DNA of 51,091 nt, taken from positions 1-51,091 of IMG/VR virus record IMGVR_UViG_3300021077_000022. One strand, 5' to 3'. This DNA is from a virus. This document shows, in pieces, positions 38,576-48,712 of the stretch. The stretch's first letter is position 1; the number at the start of each line of letters is the position of its first letter. The notes beneath the pieces were generated by a model. The model was not told where the DNA came from. It was given only the letters and a program-made list of their open reading frames with translations, and did not search any database. Made by a program: the position numbers and the translations under genes.

Positions 38576-41134
38576 ATGAAAAAACTGTTAATCGTGTTTC
38601 TGTTCTCGATGACTTCCTGGGCGGCCATATCTCGCGATGGGTACTGCTCTGGAACGACTAACTGTACGGTGGCCGGAGGTGGCGGGAGCGGGGCGTCAGC
38701 GTCTGGGGATCTTATGCTCGCTTTCGCTTATCGTAATGCAAGCACTACTGCCCCAAGCCTGCCTTCGGGATACACCGCAGTGTATAACTCCAGCGGCGGT
38801 TCTACGAATTCATTTCGCGTCTATTGTCACGTGGCATCGGGGACTAGCGACGCTACGGGCACGGCTACGAACGCTACGGGAATTGTTGCCGTCTGGTACA
38901 GCGGAGTTCCCTCATCTGTCACGACGGCTAATTGCGGGACTTCTGGCGTGGCGATTGGTATCGCGGCGGCGGAGAATGCGTCTCAAATCGCCTCTTCTAC
39001 TACCGTGAATTACCGGGGAGTCGCCTTGGCCTCAGGCACTTCAAGTTCATGGGTGGTCGGGTTCATGGGGGACAATGTGGCATCGGACAATTGCACCCCA
39101 AGCACGATGACTGGATTGTTGACGGCGAACCAAGTCACACTGAGCGATACAAATGCGGCAGTGGCAAGTTGGGCCGCTGCCACTTGCTCAGTCACCAGCG
39201 CAACTTATCGGAGCTTCGTCCTGGAGGTTTTGGGCGCAGACTCTGGAGCGGGGAGCGGTACGCCATCTCTGGTGCAGTCTTTTGGCGGGGCTGGACAAAC
39301 AACTTCATTCACTGGTCAATCCACCACACTGAGTGCGGCTATCACGAGCGGGGCCACCACGATGACGATAGCCGCCGCATCAAGCATCGCCAACACAAAC
39401 TCTCTTATTATCGATCCGGGGACCTCTTCGGCCGAGATCGTTTTCGTGTCTTCGGGTGGGGGAACAACTACGTTGACCGTTGTGCGAGGGCAATGGGGGA
39501 CGACGGCGGTCGCTCATGTATCTGGCGCTTATGTAAGCGGGTTCGATCTTGAGACGTTCGGACACAACACCGGACAGGGGAATATGATTGCCCTGATATT
39601 TAATGCAGGTAATAATACGACGGTCCCCCGCGTTTCTGACGACCAGAACAACGCTTATTTCTATGCCGAATGCAACGATACTGGAAACTCGAATGCTCTC
39701 TGGTTGGCATACGCCACGAACGTCGCGGCGGGAGCGAGAAAAGTATACGTTAGTTGGACTAGCGCGGGAGGTCCGGGGAACATTGGAATTATCGGAGCCG
39801 AATTCACCAACGTAGCATTGTCTGCCGCCGTGGAGGCATCCTCGTGCAACTTCCCTGGGACTACGGAAACTGGAGCGCAAACTGCCACTGCCGGCTCGGT
39901 GACCCCAACCAATTCCAGCGATCTTGTGATCCAGGCAACTTCGGCATTGAATACGATTAACCCGACAGCGGGCTTTACGTACACGGCTGGTAGCCAGAGC
40001 AACATAACTTGGGCTTTATTTTCCGCTGAGGACGCTTACGACGTCGGAGCGCAATGGGGGGTGTACTCTTCCACTGCGGCCATGAATGCCAGCATGACGC
40101 AGAATGCCGGATCTACAAGCGCCGGATTTCAGAGTCTGGCTGTGTTCTTTAGGCGTTCTTCTGCCGGGACATCCGCTCCAGCCGGGATGCAGATACTGTC
40201 TAAGAAATCCGTCAATGTGGATGTTTCCGCCCCATGGAACAGCAATCCAAGAACGGTGCAGGTGCCCTGCCCAACATCTACGAATCTTGTCGTTTTGGAG
40301 TATCAGGTAGGGCAATTCTCGAATGGGCAGGATGTTTATAACGTTACATCTAGCGGGAATACATTTCTGCCAATGTCTCCGGTTACGATTAGTTTGAGTT
40401 CAGGGATAAACAGTAGTGTGACCTCCATGTCGGTGTCTTCTGGAGCGTCTGTCACCAATAACGACTACTTGCAGATAGATGGAGGATTGACTACTAACGA
40501 GATTGTCCAAGTTACAGCCGGAGGGGGGACGTCTACGCTGACAATTACTCGCGGTCAAATGGGGACTACTGGTCAGTCGCATTCCGCATCGGCCAGAATC
40601 ACGGATATAACTCCAGGGTGCGCATCGGAGAGCTGCACCCATAACTATTACGCGGGAGGGGCGTCTTGGGGGCCTACTTCTACGCTCACGATGAACTTCT
40701 CGGCAATGGCAGATGCAGTGGACTGGGCCGAGATTTACTGCGTTAGCGGGGCAGCCTCTTCCCCATACGATAAAACGGTGGATGCAACCGGGAGCCAGGG
40801 AGCGGCTGGGAATCTTACGTTGGTCTCCCTCTCACCGTCCACCTCTAATGGGATCGTATTTGTGGATGGGTCTCAAGCGCTGAATACCACCAACGGATTC
40901 ACTACCGCTGGGATGTATTATGACGGATGCTACTGGTCTAACGAGGCAACCGGTTCAGCGGGGTGCGCGGAAAACAATCCTTGGGGTCACTATGCCAATC
41001 CCGGAACCAGTTCCTACACGTTCATCGCCACTCAAGTGAGTGGAACCACGGCGGCGGGTACCTGGGATGCCCAGGCCGATGCGTTTAAGTGGAACAACGG
41101 AGTAAAACGTCGTCGAGTTGAGGTCGTGCATTAA
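38576..41134 (+). CDS. Exported repeat-rich fibre/adhesin-like protein (852 aa)
   Basis: AGGGG precedes ATG 38576. Signal peptide MKKLLIVFLFSMTSWAAIS. Several beta modules follow. Two related motifs occur near residues 240-320 and 595-680: a T-L-S-x-A-I-x-S strand, then EIVFVSSGGGTTTLTVVRGQ in the first and EIVQVTAGGGTSTLTITRGQ in the second. This Ig-like/phage 'RGQ-GTT' unit is common in fibre and tail-surface proteins. Cysteines are frequent and may form disulfides after export. Likely surface-exposed; specific ligand unknown. Confidence 0.65.
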   Translation: MKKLLIVFLFSMTSWAAISRDGYCSGTTNCTVAGGGGSGASASGDLMLAFAYRNASTTAPSLPSGYTAVYNSSGGSTNSFRVYCHVASGTSDATGTATNATGIVAVWYSGVPSSVTTANCGTSGVAIGIAAAENASQIASSTTVNYRGVALASGTSSSWVVGFMGDNVASDNCTPSTMTGLLTANQVTLSDTNAAVASWAAATCSVTSATYRSFVLEVLGADSGAGSGTPSLVQSFGGAGQTTSFTGQSTTLSAAITSGATTMTIAAASSIANTNSLIIDPGTSSAEIVFVSSGGGTTTLTVVRGQWGTTAVAHVSGAYVSGFDLETFGHNTGQGNMIALIFNAGNNTTVPRVSDDQNNAYFYAECNDTGNSNALWLAYATNVAAGARKVYVSWTSAGGPGNIGIIGAEFTNVALSAAVEASSCNFPGTTETGAQTATAGSVTPTNSSDLVIQATSALNTINPTAGFTYTAGSQSNITWALFSAEDAYDVGAQWGVYSSTAAMNASMTQNAGSTSAGFQSLAVFFRRSSAGTSAPAGMQILSKKSVNVDVSAPWNSNPRTVQVPCPTSTNLVVLEYQVGQFSNGQDVYNVTSSGNTFLPMSPVTISLSSGINSSVTSMSVSSGASVTNNDYLQIDGGLTTNEIVQVTAGGGTSTLTITRGQMGTTGQSHSASARITDITPGCASESCTHNYYAGGASWGPTSTLTMNFSAMADAVDWAEIYCVSGAASSPYDKTVDATGSQGAAGNLTLVSLSPSTSNGIVFVDGSQALNTTNGFTTAGMYYDGCYWSNEATGSAGCAENNPWGHYANPGTSSYTFIATQVSGTTAAGTWDAQADAFKWNNGVKRRRVEVVH

Positions 41135-42768
41135 TGAAATTCGCAATCGCATTCCTCATCGTGTGCGCTGATGCTTTAGCGGCCGGTGGCTCCTGCCCCA
41201 GCGGGGCGAACTATCTCAACGCCACTACTGGGGCACTGGTTACATTATCCAGTCTTGGTGTGACGAGTTGCTATTACGTTTCCTCTGGTGGGGTCGATAC
41301 CGCATCGGGAACTAGCGAGTCAACCCCATGGCTTCACGCTCCGGGGATGGCTAACTGCTCGAACAACTGTGCGTCCGCAAGCGTAAACGGCGGGGTTGGC
41401 ATTATCCTTCGAGGCGGCGACTCATGGCATTTCTCGGGACGAGGAACCCCAGTTGGACTTCCTTGGGGAATCACCGGGATGGTGGGAAGTGCTGGATCTC
41501 CAAACTATTTCGGCGTCGATCCGACGTGGAGCGGTGGGTCTTGGGCTCGCCCGGTGATGCAGGGAGATAACGCGCACAGCACGTCTGGAGTCTCCAGTTG
41601 CGCGCATCAGGATACAAGTTGGTACGCGCAGGTTGAGGCAGACGAGCATTACGTCATTGTGGACAATTTTGAGTGGGATGGCATGTGTTGGGGGGGGTAT
41701 CAGAATCTACCATCGTATCTTACAGTGCAAAGCTACGGCGGAGCGGCCGACCACATCATCATCGAGAACCAGTACTTCCATGGATGGACGCATGTGACGT
41801 TTTCCTCCTGTAACGCTGGCGTAAGCGGGAATTGCGATGGAGGGACCGGAGTTACGGGAGGGAGCAATCAAACCGAGGCCGTGGGAGACCAATTTGTTGC
41901 CAACGTGGTGGATGGATCGGATTCCGACCCAACGAGTTTCGATGCGTGGTATGGAGATTGCTACGATATACACAGCAGCGTATTCCGGTACGCATCGAAC
42001 GGGGTGATTTGCAATGACATGCATACTTTCCACGATAACCTTATCGAGCATATCGCGGAATCTACCGACGGGCAGACCCACTCGAATGGATTCGAGTTCA
42101 ACTCCGAGTACCCGGCTACGAACACGATCTACAATAACCTCATCCGGCACACAACAGCCGCCGTTACGTGCTGGGTAAACCCAGCCCAAGTAGACTACGA
42201 TTGGAACAACGTCGTGTACGACACCGTTGGTCAGGGATGGGATATCGATACGACGGGTGGCGGCACCGCGATGTATTTCTACAACAACACCATCGAGGGT
42301 GGCGGGGTTGGATGTACCGCTGGGAGTTATTGTCCGGGGGGAAATTGGGAGGGAATACTAAATAATAACGTCTTCATCAATGGAGGAGTGGTCGGCACGC
42401 CAACCTCTCAGACCAATTCCGTCGTGTACTCTAGCGACGCCGCCGCTAACACTGCCGGTCTTTCGGCGTCCAATAACTACTCCCCGGACAGCCAGAACTG
42501 CAATGGGGTAAATTCCCCGATATGCCCCGTGGGTAACGGAAATAATCTGACATCATCTTGGGCCGTAGGGTATTCCACTGCTGCCACAACGAGCGCCTGC
42601 ATGTATCATCACATCACGCACTCTGTAAGTTGCCCGGCGATTACCGCCATATCCAGACCGTCCAGTGGAGCGTGGGATGTTGGGGCGTATATGTATCAGG
42701 CTAGCGGTTCGGGAGGGGTAACGCGTGCTGGTCCAGTGATTGTAACTGGTCCAGCGGTACAGCACTAA
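41134..42768 (+). CDS. Exported right-handed beta-helix protein (544 aa)
   Basis: TAATG overlap with the previous gene. Signal peptide MKFAIAFLIVCADALAAG. The body has the look of a parallel beta-helix: repeating short strands with N-x-x-F/Y motifs (VIVDNFEWDG, IIIENQYFHGWT, YDIHSSVFRYASNG, FHDNLIEHI, YNNLIRHTT, FYNNTIEGGG). It ends SGAWDVGAYMY, typical of secreted beta-helix proteins. Many Cys pairs suggest disulfides. Related folds cleave polysaccharides, so a depolymerase or binding role is possible; no catalytic residues were identified. Confidence 0.7.
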   Translation: MKFAIAFLIVCADALAAGGSCPSGANYLNATTGALVTLSSLGVTSCYYVSSGGVDTASGTSESTPWLHAPGMANCSNNCASASVNGGVGIILRGGDSWHFSGRGTPVGLPWGITGMVGSAGSPNYFGVDPTWSGGSWARPVMQGDNAHSTSGVSSCAHQDTSWYAQVEADEHYVIVDNFEWDGMCWGGYQNLPSYLTVQSYGGAADHIIIENQYFHGWTHVTFSSCNAGVSGNCDGGTGVTGGSNQTEAVGDQFVANVVDGSDSDPTSFDAWYGDCYDIHSSVFRYASNGVICNDMHTFHDNLIEHIAESTDGQTHSNGFEFNSEYPATNTIYNNLIRHTTAAVTCWVNPAQVDYDWNNVVYDTVGQGWDIDTTGGGTAMYFYNNTIEGGGVGCTAGSYCPGGNWEGILNNNVFINGGVVGTPTSQTNSVVYSSDAAANTAGLSASNNYSPDSQNCNGVNSPICPVGNGNNLTSSWAVGYSTAATTSACMYHHITHSVSCPAITAISRPSSGAWDVGAYMYQASGSGGVTRAGPVIVTGPAVQH

Positions 42769-45700
42769 TGGCAGACATAAAGACGGCGAAATTCCAATTC
42801 GGGTCTAAGGGGCTCACCACGAAGGAGTCTGGGACTCAACTGACCGACGGCCAGTATCGATCGATCAGCAACGTGGAGGTCAAGCAGGAGGGGTCGATTT
42901 CCAGCCGATCCGGGATGAGTTTCCTCGGATCTACCCCGCTCAGTTCGGGGCAGATTGCGTATGCGATCCAGAAGCTCGTAAACTCCCCAGGTGAGGCTCC
43001 AGAAACCCCCGCGAGCAATCTCCGCTATTTTGGCCTGACCGCCATACTGCCGGGTCTGTCGAATGCCCTGTGGAGAACTGTCAACTATACCGTTTTCACC
43101 AAGGTAGCCAATTACATAAATACCCTTGCTGGAGGGTTCAGCAAGGCGTTTAAGTTGGCCGCCTATGCCGCAGGGAATGTTGGTGGAAGTTGGGCATTCA
43201 TTGCCAGCGAACTTCAGATGCTCAAGGACAATGGGAACGCCCCGTATTCCTCCACATTGCCCAACGGAAACGTACTCCACAATTGGGGCATTCTGCCGGC
43301 GGCTGGAGTTGCCCTGGCTTCCGCTTACGACAATGTTTCCTCCCAGGGTAGAGTAATCTCGGTCGTATTCACGGCCGGCAGTGATGATTGCTTCATCCCA
43401 TACGGGACATGGACTACATCTAGCGGAGCGAGTGGGACCGGGGCTAGTGGAACGTTCACCTCTCAAGTTAGGTCAGGGGACACCGCTGGGAGCTTGACGT
43501 CATTCACTATCGTTAACCCAGGAAACGGGTACTCCTCTTTAGCGGCTAACCAGATCTTGTTTCAAGGTGGCGGCGGTATCGTCGGCAACCCTGGGCAGAG
43601 CACATTGGTGTTCACGGTTGGAGGGACAGGGGACCTTAACGGCGGAACCAGCACCAGCCCCAGTCAGTCCACCGCTTACGATTATCGATTTACGTATCTT
43701 GCGACGGACACCAATGCCGAAGGTAATCCTTCGCAGACCATGCTGACGGACAGCGCGGTCACACAATCCGGGTTTGGCGGAGACGGGTTGACATATTCCG
43801 GTCAGCCTATTTCTGTCTGCTACGAAGCCGTTAAGGTGTTGGTGTACGGGAGCACGGACCCTCAGATTGCGAAGATCAACATTTACCGGAGGGGCGGTCT
43901 CCTTTATGACGCTTGGAGGTTGGTGGGTTCCGTAAATAACCCAGGCACATTCACTCAGGTTTCATTCATCGATAGCGTCGCCGATGTGGATCTGGAGCCG
44001 AGCGGACTACTTGAGACCGACAACGACCCTCCGGTACCCAGTGCTCCTTCCAACCCGCTCACGGGTTCGTTCAGCGGATCTGTCGGTGCTGGCGTGCAGA
44101 CGGTATCCCTCAGTCTTGGATACCTGACAAATAATAACACTGCTGGAGGGACGCTCATCAACGCGGGCACGCTTGTTCACCTGAACTATAACAACCCTGA
44201 GGATGTCATCATTCAGCAGGTTGTTAGCCGTACGCAATTCGTAGCATTCTTTCAACACAACCACCCACAGGACCCGAATGGGCATTACGCGGACTACGAG
44301 ATCGACACGCTATGCAATCAGGCGTGCTTCACGGTTGTCCCGTATCAGCAATTTCTGCTTGTGGCGGGAGACCCCAATAACCCACACTACCTCTACCGGA
44401 GCAAGGGAGACCAGCCGGAATCTTTTTCCGTCTCTCCGGCCGATGGGTCGGTCTCTGTGGTCACGGCCGGAACGCCATCGAATCCCATTCAGGACATTTG
44501 CATCTTTCGCGGTCAGATCGTCACGCTTAATCTATACTCCATCTTCGAGACATTAATTTCAGAGGGATCTCTGGTTCAGCCAGTCCAGGTGGGTAACCGG
44601 GGAGTTGTGGGACGCCGGGCGTGGTGTCAGACGGATACGGAAATCTGGTTTCTGGCCGTGGATGGGGTCTACTCTTGGGATGGTGGAAACCTGCGCAAGC
44701 GGTCCGAGTCCATCGATTCTATTTTCCATGGAGGAGGGACAGCATCTGGGGCTACTTTCGGGCAGGAAGTAAACGGATTTCCCCCACTAGACACAACCAA
44801 TTGGGCACAGTGTCAAATGGAAAACGTCCGTGGCGAGATCCATTTAGTCTACGAGGATACGGTTGGGAATTTAGGCCACTTGATCTGTGAGCCTCGTTTT
44901 GGAGATCGATGGAGGCCTTTTGTTACATCCTTCGCTTCAATCATCCCTGGGGTATTCTATACGGAGCCAGATACTGGGTCCATGGTGGGCATCGCATCGG
45001 TCACGGGAGGGAGCAATGTAGACTGCATCAAGTATGACCAGGAGGTGATCCAAGGCGGAATCAACTACACGAGCGACTTATTCACCACCGACCCTACCAC
45101 TCAAGGATACCCAATCCCATTCTCGATCACTCTCCCGTGGTTCGACTTCGGAGCACCGGAAACCCTTAAGGTCTTGGAGGAGGTGCTTCTGGATCTAGAC
45201 GTCACCGGAAACACCGCCACGGGATCTCTCAGCATCGATGTCCTACAGAATTTCTCAGACACGGCAGTCAGCACAATCACGGTCCCCCTGCCCTTGACGG
45301 ACTATGCTTCCGGAACGAATACCGGACGAAAGCTAATTTCCCTGCTTCCTGGAATGCAGAACGTGAGTCCGCCTACGGTTTACGGGCAGCAGGGAAGGTC
45401 ATTCTCTTATCGGATTTACGGCAGCGCCTATCCCGCTAGGATGACATTCTTCTCGCTCATCATGAAGTACTGCGATGTTGGGGCGCAGACCACCAGCGGA
45501 GCAACGGACTGGATGAATCTTGGGTGTAAGTTCGACAAGAAGCTTTACCAGATGACGGTGGAGTTCGACACCCAGGGGATTGACCAAACCATAGTCATGG
45601 ACGTTCGCACTGGGAGGGACTCGTCCCTGTACGGAGAGGCGATACAGAGCTTCCGCTTGAACTGCCCAGTCATCAACGGTCCGAGCCGGGCATTGAAGAC

Positions 45701-48700
45701 ATTCCCGATCGCCGACGGGATAATTGTTAAGGAGGTTCGCTTGCGGCCATCGGGTCCTCCTCCCACCGGATTTACTTACAACACCGCATCCACTCTGTTC
45801 TTCCGCATTCTCAACGTGGACTTCGTAAAGGAGGATTACCCACCAGATATCTGCGCATTCACCCCATGGGAAGACGGAGGCTACGAATACGATAAGTACG
45901 CCAATCAGATTGACCTGGAGGTGAACACAAACAACTACCCCATCACCGTCAACGTGCAGGCCGACGGATCTAACGTGACCGTAGGCGGCATTCCATGGAC
46001 TTTCACTGTAACCACCACTGAAAGTGACAGGCGCCGAAATGTTACTCTCCCGCCGGGGTTGGTTGGGAAGAAGTGGAGGCTGTTCGTTAACACTACTCAG
46101 TCGTCGATCGCCAGTTCGGGAGGGATGTTCCAGTTGTTCAGCCACCGCTTCTCTTTCCAGAATGCCGATAAGGGAGAAGTTGCGCATTCGATGGATTGGG
46201 ATGACCTTGGGCACCCCTACGATAAGTATCTGAGAACGGTCACAGTTGAGTGGGACTTGTCTCTTGCGCCCGGAGGAACCCAAGTAATACTTCAACTGGA
46301 CATCATTAACGGAATTGGCGGCGGCACCGAGGTGTCCAGCGTGGGACAATTCACATTGACCGGGAATCGAAGCAAGGCCACATTCCCATTATCGGCTGAC
46401 TTGATCGCCAAGTTGATTCGCCTGTATCCGGTTACCTCTCCTCTGCCAATTGGGTTTAAGGAGTGGAAATACTCATTTGAGAAAACCGACTACCCTCCTG
46501 ACATTATTTACACGACGGATTGGAAGGTAGCCCAGGGTCCTAACGAGGAAAACCCTTCGTGGCTATGGCTCGATATCGACACCGCTAACGTGCCGGCCAG
46601 TGTTAACCTCGTTAACGAATCCGGGGTTGTCGCCGTTACGGCCAACCACAGGGGGACCATCGATCTAAGAAAGAACAGTTACCCAATCCCCGCTGACAAC
46701 TTCGGGAGAATGTGGCGCTTGGTAATGAGCAACGGGGTTGGCGGGAAAATACAAGTGTTCGATTGGGGGGTTTCCCGGTGGGCTCCATTCTCCGAAGGTT
46801 CCCCGGAGACTCCCCCGGATAACGTATTGTGGACTCCCTTTCAATTGGCGAATAGCCAAGACCAGCAGAACCCAAACTGGGTCTGGGTGGATATGGACAC
46901 GGCCGCCGTAGGGGCCAGCATTCAACTGGTGAGTAACAATGGGGTGGCTATGACGTTTCTGCACTTCGGAGTTCCGCAGGATAGGAAACAGTCGTATCCA
47001 GTCCCAGTAGACACATTCGGTCAAATGTGGCGGCTTCTCATCACGCCGGGTACGAATGGAAAGTCCAAACTTTACAATTGGGGAATCTCTCGGTGGAAGC
47101 CATACGACTTAGCGGGCGATGAAATCCCGCCACTCACGGTCCTCTGGACTCCATGGAGAGACGCGGAGACAAGCAACGACAAGAACCCAACTTGGGTAGT
47201 CGTGGATGCCAATACGGGAGGCATAGCGGCTTCGGTTCAATTAGTCAATGAGTCCGGGGCGCAATTCACCTTCAGCCATACGGGAACTGCCGACTCCAGG
47301 AAGTCCATCTACGCTATCCCGGCGGACCTGTTCGGTAAGATGTGGAGACTCCTTATCGCGCCGGGTTCTGGCGGATTTTTCCAGCTATTCCAGTGGGGGT
47401 TGGCGCGGTGGGCTCCATTTGAGGAAGGCGGCGCACATGACCCCCCCGAGGTTCTATTGTGGACGCCGTGGAATACATTCGGTCATCCCTACGCAAAGAC
47501 GGCCAAAAACCTCATTCTCACCGTAGATACCGAAGGGGCAAACGCTTCCGTGAAACTACAAACTGGAGAATCCGGAACTGTCGAGACCTTCACGGTTAAT
47601 ACGACGTATGACAATCGTAGGGTCGTTTTTCCGATTCCGGCCGACACGGTAGGAAAGCAGTGGAGGTTGCTGGTCACGCCAACCGGGAAGTTCAAGTTGT
47701 GGGATTGGAGTCTAGACAAGATCGACTATCCGGCCGACTCGGTTCTGTTCACCGAGTGGAAGGACGCCCAAACCAACGACGACAAGAACCCAACCTGGGT
47801 CTGGGTGGACGCGGACACTGGGGGAGTGGCCGGCTCCGTGGCGCTAATGAACGAGAACGGGAACGTGTTCAGTTTCAGTCATACGGGTACCGTCACCAGT
47901 CGGAAGGTCAATTATGCAATACCCGCAGACATCTTCGGAAAAATGTGGCGGCTCATCATCACCCCAGGTTCCAATGGAAGATTCCAGTTGTTCGATTGGG
48001 GAATCATGCGGTGGTCTCCATTTGAGGAGGGCGGAGCGATCGATCCGCCAGACCAAATCCTATGGACGCCATGGAACAGTTTTGGGTGGCCGTACGAGAA
48101 GATCGCCCGGAATCTGATAATGACGGCAGATACTGAGGGTTCCGTATCTATCGTGAATTTACAGACTGGAGAGTCCGGGACGGTCGCATCCTTCAATATC
48201 AATACTAGCTACGATGATCGCAGGGTAGTTCTCGCTTGCCCGTCTAATCTAATCGGTACGCAATGGAGGCTCCTGATTTCCGCGTCGCCAACCTTCAAAT
48301 TATGGGATTGGAGTCTGGACTGCATTAAAGAGCCGGCGGCGGTGACATGGTTTGATACATACGAGCAAACGCTTGGGTACAAGTTCTGGAAGTTACAGAA
48401 GCAGTTCTGGTTAATGTATTCGTGCTCCTCATACATTTCCGCAACAATCACCACGGATACTGGAGTGTACTCGTTCGTATTGCCTCCCCATGCCACAAGA
48501 GCGGAGGAAAGGATGCTGCTGCCAAGTGTGTTTGGGCTTGGGTTAAACAAGACTCGAATATGGAGGCTTCAACTGTCTTCATCCTCATCATTCAAGCTAT
48601 ATCAGGAGGGATCGGGGGTAGAGTTCCTTCCGCTCGGGGCGGATCGCCACGCTTCTTATAAGCAGATGACTATCAGTGAGATGATGACTCTTGGCGAGGG

Positions 48701-48710
48701 TGGAGATTAG
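42768..48710 (+). CDS. Giant tail/nozzle-like protein with beta repeats (1980 aa)
   Basis: N-terminal ~600 residues resemble a short-tailed phage nozzle/tubular protein: FGSKGLTTKESGTQLTDGQY, ISNVEVKQEGSISSRSGMS, and later CWYxxT-like EIWFLAVDGVYSWDGGN. From about residue 900 to 1900 run ~10 beta-sandwich repeats of two kinds. One carries the pattern NPTWVxVDxDTGG ... HTGTxxSRK ... IPADxFGKMWRL ... FxWGxxRWxPFEEGG ... LWTPW. The other carries NLIxTxDTEG ... LQTGESGTV ... YDxRRVV ... GxQWRLL ... FKLWDWSLD. No signal peptide. Likely a virion tail component with a long outer stalk. One palindrome variant lies inside. Confidence 0.65.
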   Translation: MADIKTAKFQFGSKGLTTKESGTQLTDGQYRSISNVEVKQEGSISSRSGMSFLGSTPLSSGQIAYAIQKLVNSPGEAPETPASNLRYFGLTAILPGLSNALWRTVNYTVFTKVANYINTLAGGFSKAFKLAAYAAGNVGGSWAFIASELQMLKDNGNAPYSSTLPNGNVLHNWGILPAAGVALASAYDNVSSQGRVISVVFTAGSDDCFIPYGTWTTSSGASGTGASGTFTSQVRSGDTAGSLTSFTIVNPGNGYSSLAANQILFQGGGGIVGNPGQSTLVFTVGGTGDLNGGTSTSPSQSTAYDYRFTYLATDTNAEGNPSQTMLTDSAVTQSGFGGDGLTYSGQPISVCYEAVKVLVYGSTDPQIAKINIYRRGGLLYDAWRLVGSVNNPGTFTQVSFIDSVADVDLEPSGLLETDNDPPVPSAPSNPLTGSFSGSVGAGVQTVSLSLGYLTNNNTAGGTLINAGTLVHLNYNNPEDVIIQQVVSRTQFVAFFQHNHPQDPNGHYADYEIDTLCNQACFTVVPYQQFLLVAGDPNNPHYLYRSKGDQPESFSVSPADGSVSVVTAGTPSNPIQDICIFRGQIVTLNLYSIFETLISEGSLVQPVQVGNRGVVGRRAWCQTDTEIWFLAVDGVYSWDGGNLRKRSESIDSIFHGGGTASGATFGQEVNGFPPLDTTNWAQCQMENVRGEIHLVYEDTVGNLGHLICEPRFGDRWRPFVTSFASIIPGVFYTEPDTGSMVGIASVTGGSNVDCIKYDQEVIQGGINYTSDLFTTDPTTQGYPIPFSITLPWFDFGAPETLKVLEEVLLDLDVTGNTATGSLSIDVLQNFSDTAVSTITVPLPLTDYASGTNTGRKLISLLPGMQNVSPPTVYGQQGRSFSYRIYGSAYPARMTFFSLIMKYCDVGAQTTSGATDWMNLGCKFDKKLYQMTVEFDTQGIDQTIVMDVRTGRDSSLYGEAIQSFRLNCPVINGPSRALKTFPIADGIIVKEVRLRPSGPPPTGFTYNTASTLFFRILNVDFVKEDYPPDICAFTPWEDGGYEYDKYANQIDLEVNTNNYPITVNVQADGSNVTVGGIPWTFTVTTTESDRRRNVTLPPGLVGKKWRLFVNTTQSSIASSGGMFQLFSHRFSFQNADKGEVAHSMDWDDLGHPYDKYLRTVTVEWDLSLAPGGTQVILQLDIINGIGGGTEVSSVGQFTLTGNRSKATFPLSADLIAKLIRLYPVTSPLPIGFKEWKYSFEKTDYPPDIIYTTDWKVAQGPNEENPSWLWLDIDTANVPASVNLVNESGVVAVTANHRGTIDLRKNSYPIPADNFGRMWRLVMSNGVGGKIQVFDWGVSRWAPFSEGSPETPPDNVLWTPFQLANSQDQQNPNWVWVDMDTAAVGASIQLVSNNGVAMTFLHFGVPQDRKQSYPVPVDTFGQMWRLLITPGTNGKSKLYNWGISRWKPYDLAGDEIPPLTVLWTPWRDAETSNDKNPTWVVVDANTGGIAASVQLVNESGAQFTFSHTGTADSRKSIYAIPADLFGKMWRLLIAPGSGGFFQLFQWGLARWAPFEEGGAHDPPEVLLWTPWNTFGHPYAKTAKNLILTVDTEGANASVKLQTGESGTVETFTVNTTYDNRRVVFPIPADTVGKQWRLLVTPTGKFKLWDWSLDKIDYPADSVLFTEWKDAQTNDDKNPTWVWVDADTGGVAGSVALMNENGNVFSFSHTGTVTSRKVNYAIPADIFGKMWRLIITPGSNGRFQLFDWGIMRWSPFEEGGAIDPPDQILWTPWNSFGWPYEKIARNLIMTADTEGSVSIVNLQTGESGTVASFNINTSYDDRRVVLACPSNLIGTQWRLLISASPTFKLWDWSLDCIKEPAAVTWFDTYEQTLGYKFWKLQKQFWLMYSCSSYISATITTDTGVYSFVLPPHATRAEERMLLPSVFGLGLNKTRIWRLQLSSSSSFKLYQEGSGVEFLPLGADRHASYKQMTISEMMTLGEGGD
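46334..46347 (+). promoter_or_regulatory. 14-bp element, divergent copy 11 (intragenic)
   Basis: GTCCAGCGTGGGAC, one change from consensus, in the giant tail gene. Weakest member of the set. Confidence 0.35.
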
Positions 48711-48712
48711 CG

